Positions 7,474 to 13,944 of a DNA stretch of 38,206 bases are shown piece after piece; the stretch's first letter is position 1, and the number at the start of each line of letters is the position of its first letter. This stretch comes from Deltaproteobacteria bacterium (lineage in GTDB: Bacteria; Desulfobacterota; Syntrophia; Syntrophales; UBA2210): assembly GCA_019313695.1 (NCBI GenBank), contig JAFDAS010000011.1, positions 1 to 38,206 on the forward strand. The letters are read 5' to 3'. The notes beneath the pieces are model-generated. The model worked only from the letters and a program-made list of their open reading frames with translations. It ran no database searches and was not told the DNA's origin. Both the position numbers and the translations under genes were made by a program.

Positions 7474-8787
7474 ATGAAAGTAGATAATAACATGTCTGTA
7501 TCTGAAATAGATTATGCATCTATAAAAGACACCTATGCGTGTCCTTGCGATGAATCAAAAATGTATGATAAATTTTTAATGCCTGTAAAATCAAAAGGGA
7601 TGTGGGTTTGGTTTGATGGAGAAGAAGAACCTTATCTTGATTTGGTTCTTAACTACAGTTCTGTAAATTTTGGGCATTGTTATCCACCTATTGTGAAAAT
7701 TGTTAAAGAAGTAATAGAAAGGGTGGATCAAATCCATTCATTTCATTCAAAAGACAAACTTGAATTAAGTGAATATCTTGCAAAAAAAGTAAGCACAGAT
7801 GAAAATTATAAAGTCTATTTTAATATAGGTGGTTCTGCGGCTGTTTCTGATGCTATTCGGTTATGTCGTCATACTACTGGGAAAAAATGTATGATCTCGT
7901 TTGACGGCTCATTCCATGGCGTGAGTTCTGCGGCGGCTTCTGTAGCAGATGACCGATTAGTAGCAAAAGAACAATATGGTATTCCCATATCGGATTACAC
8001 ATTTTCAGTTCCGTTTCCAGGCAAACATAATGATGTAACTATCAGTGATTGTTTGGAAAAGATTGAAAAGTTGATCTCGGAAAATGATATTGCCGGAATT
8101 ATTGTTGAACCGATACAAGGGGCCGGGGGATTTATCATTCCAAAAGATTCTTTTCTTTTAGAATTAAGCAATCTTTGTAAACGGTGTGACGTAAAATTAA
8201 TAATAGATGAAATACAAGTGGGTTTTGGACGGGCAGGTTCCTTTTTTGTGTATCAACAATATGGAGTAAAAAATCCGGATATCGTTCTTTTATCAAAATC
8301 AATAGCTGGCGGTTATTTTCCTGTTAGTGCCGTCATCGCACGTTCTGATTTTTTTGCCAATGTACCCCTTAGAGGGACGGCTTTTCAAGCTACTTTTAAT
8401 AACAGTTCTCTGGGACTGGGAATAGCTAATCAATTAATGAAATTAGTAGAAAAAGAGAAGATTTTTGATGGTATATTAGAAAAAGGGAAAGTCTTTTTAG
8501 AAAAATTAAGTTTTTTAAGTAAAAGCCCTTATGTCGCTAATTTAAGAGGGGTGGGGTTAGCGATTGCTTTTGATATTGTCGATCCATTATCTAAATTGCC
8601 GTCGGATAAATTAGCAAAAATATTTGTGTCTCAATGTTTAAAAGAGCATGTGATAAGTTATGCCTGTGGTGTTAATTTTAACAGTGTTAAAATTATACCT
8701 TCCTTAGTCGTTACCAATGAAGAAATAGATATAATAACTGAGAGACTTGGCAGATGTTTGCAAAGCTTTCATGACCATGTGAAGTAG
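7474..8787 (+). CDS. class III aminotransferase (GSA/ornithine aminotransferase-like)
   Basis: This PLP-dependent aminotransferase of subgroup III is about 437 residues long, full length for the family. The motif set is YFNIGGSAAVSDAIRLCRH (PLP phosphate binding), ISFDGSFHGVSSAAAS (aromatic stacking region), LIIDEIQVGFGRAGSFFVYQ (catalytic aspartate and glutamine) and LLSKSIAGGYFPVSAVI (Schiff-base lysine). The ATG at 7474 has GAGG five bases in front; a start at 7462 with AGGATG is equally possible. It is not part of an obvious haem or arginine operon, so a specialised acceptor is likely, perhaps the keto acid or aldehyde used by the neighbouring dehydrogenase. Base composition is clearly A/T-richer (about 30-35% G+C in sampled lines) than the genes before 7432 and after 10415, suggesting separate transfer with the next two genes. 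Confidence 0.8.
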   Translation: MKVDNNMSVSEIDYASIKDTYACPCDESKMYDKFLMPVKSKGMWVWFDGEEEPYLDLVLNYSSVNFGHCYPPIVKIVKEVIERVDQIHSFHSKDKLELSEYLAKKVSTDENYKVYFNIGGSAAVSDAIRLCRHTTGKKCMISFDGSFHGVSSAAASVADDRLVAKEQYGIPISDYTFSVPFPGKHNDVTISDCLEKIEKLISENDIAGIIVEPIQGAGGFIIPKDSFLLELSNLCKRCDVKLIIDEIQVGFGRAGSFFVYQQYGVKNPDIVLLSKSIAGGYFPVSAVIARSDFFANVPLRGTAFQATFNNSSLGLGIANQLMKLVEKEKIFDGILEKGKVFLEKLSFLSKSPYVANLRGVGLAIAFDIVDPLSKLPSDKLAKIFVSQCLKEHVISYACGVNFNSVKIIPSLVVTNEEIDIITERLGRCLQSFHDHVK

Positions 8788-8816
8788 AAAGATTATGGGT
8801 GGAAGTAAATAAAATA

Positions 8817-9743
8817 ATGGCCATTATGAACCTACTATATATTGGTGTTTGTAAAGAGAACCTTGAAAAATATTATCCGTCTTACATTAAAGGTGAATTT
8901 TTAACGGATACATTCACTGATGCCGAATTGGTAGATGTTGTGATACTTAAAAATATTAATGTTTTAATGGTGGATGTGTTTAATTCAACATTCACCGCAT
9001 CATTATTGCAACAATTGAAAGGGCGCATAAAACTAATAAATTTTTCGTATCAATCCATTGATTCTTTAATAGACTTAAAAGAAGCCGTGAATTGCGGCAT
9101 AGAAGTTAAAAAATTACCTGATGACATTTACTGTAATGAAGTGGCTGAGTTTGCGGTTGCTCAATTATTATGTGCCTGTAAGGGCACAATCCAATTTGAT
9201 AAATCTATTAAAAACGGAGAATGGAATCAGGCAATCAATACAAATTTTTCATTACAAGGTAAAACTCTTGGGGTTGTCGGCTTTGGGAATATTGCTAAGT
9301 GCATAATCAGGTTATGTGAAAATTGGGGGATGAATGTTTTAGTAACACGAAAACATATGAATAAAAATCAATATGTTCCGAATGTGACTTTTGTTGATTT
9401 TTCCAATTTGATTGAGAATAGTAATTATATAATTTTTGCACTTCCCCTTAATAAAAATACGTTTCAAATGTTCAATGAGAGTCATATGGAAAAGTTAAAA
9501 AAAAATTCAATTATAGTTAATATTTCACGAGGAAACGTTGTGGATGAAAACGCTATATATGAATCTTTAAGGTCGGGTAGATTATATAAGTATTGTACGG
9601 ACGTTTTTTCACAAGAACCAATCACCAGGGATCATGTGTTGCTCAAAAGTGACAAAACGATATTGTCCCCTCATGTCGCATGGGCAACTGAAGATACTAT
9701 GAAAAAGACATATAGCGTATGGTTTAACCAAACAGCCATTTAA
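8817..9743 (+). CDS. D-isomer-specific 2-hydroxyacid dehydrogenase
   Basis: This NAD(P)-dependent oxidoreductase interconverts 2-oxo and D-2-hydroxy acids. The Rossmann motif LGVVGFGNIAKCIIRLCENW is present. All three catalytic residues can be seen: arginine in VNISRGNVVDE, glutamate in CTDVFSQEP and histidine in ILSPHVAWAT. At about 309 residues it has no C-terminal ACT domain, unlike many SerA proteins, so it is either a minimal phosphoglycerate-dehydrogenase relative or a dedicated enzyme. The true start is uncertain: GTG 8799, ATG 8817 and ATG 8826 are in frame, and GGTGGAAG at 8798 slightly favours 8817. It shares the A/T-rich composition of its neighbours and follows the aminotransferase closely, so the pair could make an amino or hydroxy acid precursor for the cluster's product. 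Confidence 0.8.
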   Translation: MAIMNLLYIGVCKENLEKYYPSYIKGEFLTDTFTDAELVDVVILKNINVLMVDVFNSTFTASLLQQLKGRIKLINFSYQSIDSLIDLKEAVNCGIEVKKLPDDIYCNEVAEFAVAQLLCACKGTIQFDKSIKNGEWNQAINTNFSLQGKTLGVVGFGNIAKCIIRLCENWGMNVLVTRKHMNKNQYVPNVTFVDFSNLIENSNYIIFALPLNKNTFQMFNESHMEKLKKNSIIVNISRGNVVDENAIYESLRSGRLYKYCTDVFSQEPITRDHVLLKSDKTILSPHVAWATEDTMKKTYSVWFNQTAI

Positions 9744-9767
9744 TTGTTTATAGGATAAGAGGGCATT

Positions 9768-10415
9768 ATGGAAGAAAAGAATTTAAGTTGGTGGGGTGAT
9801 GTGACAACAAGTAATAAAGAAGCGACAATTAAGAAAAATAAAGAAATAATTGGTGAAAGAATAGAATTATTTAAAACAATTAAAGAAATTCTGGAAGACG
9901 CAGGTATTGAATTTTTTATAGAGGGCGGAACCTTGTTAGGCGCATACAGAAATGGTCAATTCATTTATCATGACAATGATATAGATACGGGTTGTGTAAA
10001 CACAGAGTTTGTTAAGGTAAAAAAAGTATTGGATAGTAAATTGCCGGATAAGTATACAAAAGTCGGGGCGTACAGCACAAAAGCATTTGGTTGTTTTCCT
10101 AAAGACGGCGAAACAATTGTTGATGCTTATGGCCAGGAATGGCCTTTGAACATGCTGGATATTTACAATTATATTTATAGTGAAGAAGAAAAATCTTATA
10201 GGTTAGATCACGATAAAGCAGGGCGTGATGCAAAAGGAAATCCAAAATGGATACCGGAAGATATAATTTTTCCCTTAAGTACTATTATGTTTGAAGGTAT
10301 AGAATGTCCCTGTCCAAATAACCCAAAGGCGTTTGCAGAACTTGAGCAAGGATATTTAGGTGAAGATTTTGAGTTTGATGAAGAAACACAACTGTTTATT
10401 AAACGTCGTTCATAG
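9768..10415 (+). CDS. LicD-like nucleotidyltransferase-fold protein
   Basis: This 215-residue protein is related to LicD and fukutin-type phosphotransferases. EFFIEGGTLLGAYRNGQFIY followed by HDNDIDTG reproduces the family core GTLLGxxRxxxfixwDdDiDig, where the aspartates bind metal and phosphate. It has no signal peptide or membrane segment. Known LicD proteins move phosphocholine or a related phospho-group from a CDP carrier to a glycan. The combination with a LicC-like cytidylyltransferase in one cluster is the classical pairing, which supports transfer of the CDP-activated group to a sugar here. The RBS AGAGGG is seven bases before the ATG. The stop TAG shares its last base with the GTG of the next gene. 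Composition is A/T-rich like the two genes upstream. Confidence 0.75.
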   Translation: MEEKNLSWWGDVTTSNKEATIKKNKEIIGERIELFKTIKEILEDAGIEFFIEGGTLLGAYRNGQFIYHDNDIDTGCVNTEFVKVKKVLDSKLPDKYTKVGAYSTKAFGCFPKDGETIVDAYGQEWPLNMLDIYNYIYSEEEKSYRLDHDKAGRDAKGNPKWIPEDIIFPLSTIMFEGIECPCPNNPKAFAELEQGYLGEDFEFDEETQLFIKRRS

Positions 10416-11056
10416 TGGTTAAACAATCCCATCAGACAAACATGCTTTCATTTGCCAGGGATCTTCCCAATATCTGTTCCCTTGCAGGTTTGCTATGTGC
10501 AATACTCGGTATTTACTTTGCTATTTTGGGCAATTTCCCCGCTGCGATAATTGGAGTCCTGTGGGCTATTGTATTTGACTGGGCTGACGGAATCGTTGCT
10601 CGCCAAATTAAGGGACGAACAGATCACCATCGAGCCTTTGGGGGCCAGCTTGATTCACTGATAGATATTGTAAGTTTTGGAGTATTCCCGGCTATTTTTC
10701 TCTTAAGCTATGGTAAGTTCAGCCCATGGTTCCTGCCGGGAGCATTTCTTATTGTCGCCGCCAGCGTTATACGATTGAGTTATTTCAACATTTTCGGCCT
10801 GATTGACGATAAAACCTACATGGGGCTCGCATTAGACAATAACGTTATTATTATTGCTTTTGTATTTTTGTTTGAAGGCTTTATTAATCATACAGTTTTT
10901 TCAATAATTCTTTATGCACTATCGATGGTATTTCTGGTTTTTAATTTATCACCTCTACGAACGCCTAAATTTTCCGGAAAATGGTTTTATGTTCTTATGG
11001 TCTACACCCTGGTATTGACAGTTATCTACGGTTGGATTCTCTGGAACAGAGTTTAA
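10415..11056 (+). CDS. CDP-alcohol phosphatidyltransferase family membrane enzyme
   Basis: This integral membrane enzyme moves a phospho-alcohol from a CDP carrier to an alcohol, releasing CMP. The hallmark D-x2-DG-x2-AR...G-x3-D-x3-D motif is visible as DWADGIVAR and FGGQLDSLID (about residues 50-88), with all catalytic aspartates present. Around it are about five or six hydrophobic helices (for example NICSLAGLLCAILGIYFAIL and VIIIAFVFLFEG). At 213 residues it has the usual length. GTG 10415 touches the stop of the LicD gene; ATG 10442 is an alternative start. Because a CTP-transferase is encoded in the same cluster, the likely donor is that enzyme's CDP product, so it may form a phospholipid-like or phosphodiester-linked molecule. 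It could instead be an ordinary phosphatidylserine or phosphatidylglycerophosphate synthase relative, but the context argues against that. Confidence 0.85.
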   Translation: MVKQSHQTNMLSFARDLPNICSLAGLLCAILGIYFAILGNFPAAIIGVLWAIVFDWADGIVARQIKGRTDHHRAFGGQLDSLIDIVSFGVFPAIFLLSYGKFSPWFLPGAFLIVAASVIRLSYFNIFGLIDDKTYMGLALDNNVIIIAFVFLFEGFINHTVFSIILYALSMVFLVFNLSPLRTPKFSGKWFYVLMVYTLVLTVIYGWILWNRV

Positions 11057-11095
11057 CAAAATTACAATATACTTGTAGTCAATCCGAGGAAACAT

Positions 11096-12367
11096 ATGAA
11101 CAAATATCGACCACTCAGGAAATGTATATCTAATAATGACAAAGAGTTAATAATTTACGGGACAGATAATTTTTCACAATTCCCGCGACGTGATGCATCT
11201 GTAAGTTCAAACTGTGACAGAGCGCTCCCTGTCGCTTGCCGGGATGACCTGGTGGTTTTACGCGGAAAACTGGACATCGAGTATCACAAATGGCTGCGCT
11301 CACATGGCCTTGGTTCGGATTATGTTGTTGAATATAAAACCCGGTCAAGGGAGATGACCCTCTCGGAACTTATCGTTAATAATCCCGAACCCATCAAAAA
11401 GATCATTCAGAAGACCGGCAGGAAACCGGTATACGTTCCATGGTTTTCAGGGCATATGGAAACTGAAGCCGCGGAAACTCTTGGTGCCGATCTTTTCGGG
11501 GCATCTGAATCTTTAACATTAAAATATAATGACAAGGCATCTTTTAGGACCATATGCCGCCAATTGGACATACCTGTTGTTGGAGGCAATTTATTTGAAA
11601 TGTACCCTGAAAATAGTCAAAATTGCCTTGAAATGAAAGAGATTATTAACAGTTATCTGTCAGGATACAAAACTGTTATTATCCGCGGCACTCTGGGTGA
11701 AGCCGGCATGTCGTTATACAAAACAGAAGGCAATGATATTTCTAAATTGTATCGACAAATAGCAGATAGCGGCGAAAAGGTGGTTATCATTGAGCCTTTT
11801 CTGAATGTCACTTCTTCTCCGACCGATCAATGGGCGATCGGAAGAGATGGGAAAATAACCACTCTTGGAATGCGGGAACAAATATGCGAAAGAGGCATGG
11901 TACATGTAGGTACCCTCAAAGGAGAAAAAACTTCTCCGGACATTTTAAATTACATCACCGAGACATCTATGAAAATTGTAAACAATATGGCTGAATTCGG
12001 ATATAGGGGTGTGGCTGGTATCGATTATATTGTGTCGGATGATAGTATATTCCCCGTTGAGAATAACGCCCGTTTTAATGGTTCTACTTATGTGAGCATG
12101 GTCGTAGACAACATTGAAAAATTGACATACCCCATTCCATACTGGAAATTCATAAAGATCAAGACAGCCCCATGCACATTTCCGGAACTCACAGAGCGTA
12201 TTAACCCGGTACTTTATGACGGCAATAAATTAAATTCCGTTTTCCCTTTTAACTGTGACGCATTACCAGAAACAGGCGTTTTTGACGTTATACTCTTAGC
12301 CCAAAACCTCGATCAGATTTTATATCTGGAAAAATCATTGAAAGAAATGGGCGTTAAAAGGGACTGA
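11096..12367 (+). CDS. ATP-grasp ligase-like protein
   Basis: This 423-residue protein is probably of the ATP-grasp superfamily with a pre-ATP-grasp N-terminal region. PVYVPWFSGHMETEAAETLG (about residues 110-129) precedes ESLTLKYNDKASFRTICRQL, the usual 'K...R' nucleotide lid entrance. TVIIRGTLGEAGMSLYKTEG looks like the flexible glycine loop, and GVAGIDYIVSDDSIFPVENN plus ARFNGSTY gives the E-x-N-x-R metal-binding end of the fold. Such enzymes join a carboxylate to an amine or thiol via an acyl-phosphate. It is preceded by GAGGAA at the right distance and closes the plus-strand cluster, so it may add an amino acid or small peptide to the amino-alcohol made upstream. I recognise no specific family member, and the last 60 residues have no known motif. 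Confidence 0.65.
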   Translation: MNKYRPLRKCISNNDKELIIYGTDNFSQFPRRDASVSSNCDRALPVACRDDLVVLRGKLDIEYHKWLRSHGLGSDYVVEYKTRSREMTLSELIVNNPEPIKKIIQKTGRKPVYVPWFSGHMETEAAETLGADLFGASESLTLKYNDKASFRTICRQLDIPVVGGNLFEMYPENSQNCLEMKEIINSYLSGYKTVIIRGTLGEAGMSLYKTEGNDISKLYRQIADSGEKVVIIEPFLNVTSSPTDQWAIGRDGKITTLGMREQICERGMVHVGTLKGEKTSPDILNYITETSMKIVNNMAEFGYRGVAGIDYIVSDDSIFPVENNARFNGSTYVSMVVDNIEKLTYPIPYWKFIKIKTAPCTFPELTERINPVLYDGNKLNSVFPFNCDALPETGVFDVILLAQNLDQILYLEKSLKEMGVKRD

Positions 12368-12390
12368 GCAGGACTATACATCAAGGAATG

Positions 12391-12429
12391 CGCCACTCAC
12401 GATTATAGTAATTATGGGCGGCGTTTTTT
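12391..12429 (+). terminator. possible weak terminator
   Basis: About 25 bases after the ATP-grasp gene, gcgcc can pair with ggcg(t) across a long loop, followed by seven T residues (12423-12429). The stem is only four to five pairs, so the call is weak, but it falls where the cluster should end. Confidence 0.25.
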
Positions 12430-12490
12430 TCTATTGAAGTTCCCCCAAAGTGCAGACCCAATTATTTTCCCCTTGTTTTGATTTTCTGTA

Positions 12491-12688
12491 TCGAATTTAG
12501 GGGTTGAGTCTATTTTCATAGACCGGATAAATCAACTCGATCCAATTCCCTGAAAAGGCACATCTTTTCGGCATGATCGACATTCGCTGATTGCCCTTCG
12601 GGGGTGTTCGTGTTATACAATTGCCCAATATGACGCCTGTTATTGAGGGCTGAAACTTTTTTGAGAATATCATGGGCGAAATTATTAA
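12491..12688. repeat. diverged duplicate of ispG upstream region, copy B
   Basis: This is the intact partner of 4753-4859. It keeps the ispG start region and about 90 extra bases in the middle, and carries a degraded reverse promoter (TTGATT, 17 bases, TAGACT) matching the glycosyltransferase promoter in copy A. It forms the right boundary of the block that begins at 4860. Confidence 0.8.
12591..12619 (+). promoter_or_regulatory. candidate ispG promoter
   Basis: TTGCCC (12591-12596) and TATACA (12614-12619) are spaced 17 bases apart, about 50 bases before the ispG ATG. The -35 match is only four of six. The segment is absent from copy A, consistent with that copy not needing it. Confidence 0.35.
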
Positions 12689-13793
12689 AAGAAAAAAGAC
12701 GAGGCATGTCTATGTCGGGCCGGTCAAGATAGGAGGCGATGCCCCCATTTCCGTCCAGTCAATGACCTGCACCGATACAAGAGATGTAAATGCAACCGTC
12801 GGTCAAATCAGGAGACTTGCGGATGCGGGCTGCGAGATCGTCAGAGTAGCTGTCCCCGACATGGAGGCAGCACAGGCGCTTGCTGACATCAAGAGGGGAA
12901 TAACGATTCCCCTGATTGCGGACATACATTTCGACCACCGGCTCGCGATAAGCGCCATCAGAAACGGCGCCGACTGCATAAGGATAAATCCCGGGAATAT
13001 AGAGAAAGATAAAATAAGAGAGGTTATACATGAGGCAAAAGAGAGGGACGTGTCGATACGCATAGGGATCAATGCGGGTTCCCTCGAAAAGGATATCCTC
13101 GCCAGACATGGCGCTCCGACAGCGCCCGCGCTTGTCGAAAGTGCTCTGCGAAATATTGAGTTTTTTGAGGATATGGATTTCCGGTCCATCAAGCTGTCAT
13201 TGAAGGCATCCGATGTTCCTGCCATGATAGAGGCAAATCGCGCGATTTCCGCGGCCACCGATTATCCACTGCATCTCGGTGTCACCGAAGCGGGGAGCCT
13301 TGTCAATTCATCGATAAAGTCATCCATAGGTATCGGGATACTTCTTAATGAAGGCATAGGCGATACCATAAGGGTTTCAATATCGGGCGATCCTGTCGGA
13401 GAAGTCGGCGTGGCTTACGGGATACTGAGATCTCTGGGCATCAGGAGGGTAGGTCCGGACATCGTATCCTGTCCCACCTGCGGACGCTGCGAAATAGACC
13501 TGTTCAAGCTGGTCGAGGAGGTGGAAGACAGGCTTGCGGGGGTAAAGGAATACTTTAAGGTTGCTCTCATGGGCTGTGTTGTCAACGGGCCGGGCGAGGC
13601 TGCCGAAGCGGACATCGGCATCGCGGGAGGGCGTCATATCGGGCTGCTTTTCAAGAAGGGCAGGGTTGTAAGAAAGATAAAGGAAGAAGAGTTTGTCGAT
13701 GCCCTGATGGATGAGATAGATGCGATGATAGAGGCCAGAGGTCAGAAGCCAGAGGTCAGAAGCCAGAAGACTGAAGTCAGGAGTCAGGAGTAG
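12672..13793 (+). CDS. ispG: 4-hydroxy-3-methylbut-2-enyl-diphosphate synthase (flavodoxin/ferredoxin)
   Basis: IspG (GcpE) reduces methylerythritol cyclodiphosphate to HMBPP in the MEP isoprenoid pathway using a [4Fe-4S] cluster. The N-terminal TIM barrel is clear (VGPVKIGGDAPISVQSMTCT, IPLIADIHFDHRLAISAI, IRINPGNI). The cluster ligands are in the C-terminal domain: SCPTCGRCEIDL (CxxC) and ALMGCVVNGPGEAAEADIGI. At 373 residues it is the short bacterial form. The last 20 or so residues (from about EARGQKPEVR) are an odd hydrophilic tail translated from a direct-repeat DNA stretch. The ATG at 12672 has only a weak GAG element in front, but MGEIIKRKKTRHVYVGPV fits the family. proS follows after a gap of about 150 bases. 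Confidence 0.95.
   Translation: MGEIIKRKKTRHVYVGPVKIGGDAPISVQSMTCTDTRDVNATVGQIRRLADAGCEIVRVAVPDMEAAQALADIKRGITIPLIADIHFDHRLAISAIRNGADCIRINPGNIEKDKIREVIHEAKERDVSIRIGINAGSLEKDILARHGAPTAPALVESALRNIEFFEDMDFRSIKLSLKASDVPAMIEANRAISAATDYPLHLGVTEAGSLVNSSIKSSIGIGILLNEGIGDTIRVSISGDPVGEVGVAYGILRSLGIRRVGPDIVSCPTCGRCEIDLFKLVEEVEDRLAGVKEYFKVALMGCVVNGPGEAAEADIGIAGGRHIGLLFKKGRVVRKIKEEEFVDALMDEIDAMIEARGQKPEVRSQKTEVRSQE
13731..13793 (+). repeat. short direct repeats read as the IspG tail
   Basis: Units of the type 'gaggtcagaagccaga' (gtcagaagccagaggtcaga, then tgaagtcaggagtcaggag) repeat through the 3' end of ispG. They are translated as E/V/R/S/Q/K-rich residues and end at the stop TAG. Such 'gtcagaagccag' arrays are non-coding filler in many genomes. 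Here they appear to have extended the gene by readthrough into the repeat. Confidence 0.6.
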
Positions 13794-13814
13794 TAACTCG
13801 TAACTCGAAACCAA

Positions 13815-13927
13815 TATAGTGTTGTGTCAATCAAGAAATGTCATTTCGACCGCAGAGAGAAATCTAAGATTTCTCAGTCGTAGAAAACTCCCTCGAAATG
13901 ACAGAATATCGTTGACATGACACCATA
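13815..13927. repeat. triple-nested palindromic element before proS
   Basis: Three concentric inverted repeats are present. The outer is TATAGTGTTGTGTCA (13815-13829) with TGACATGACACCATA (13913-13927; 12 of 15 complementary). The middle is TGTCATTTCGA (13839-13849) with TCGAAATGACA (13893-13903; perfect). The inner is GAGAAATCT (13857-13865) with AGATTTCTC (13867-13875; perfect). It resembles MITE/REP-like dispersed palindromes. It ends just before the proS ribosome binding site (AGGAGG at 13935-13940), so it would sit in or near the proS leader. Confidence 0.75.
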
Positions 13928-13944
13928 TACAATGAGGAGGAATG

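Noticed and set aside
5514-12367. A phosphonate (aminoethylphosphonate) pathway
   Set aside because: No PEP mutase or phosphonopyruvate decarboxylase motif is present in the window; PntC-likeness alone is not enough.
12516-12707. Minus-strand 63-codon open frame over the ispG start
   Set aside because: It overlaps the ispG start, lies inside the duplicated promoter segment and has no family features.
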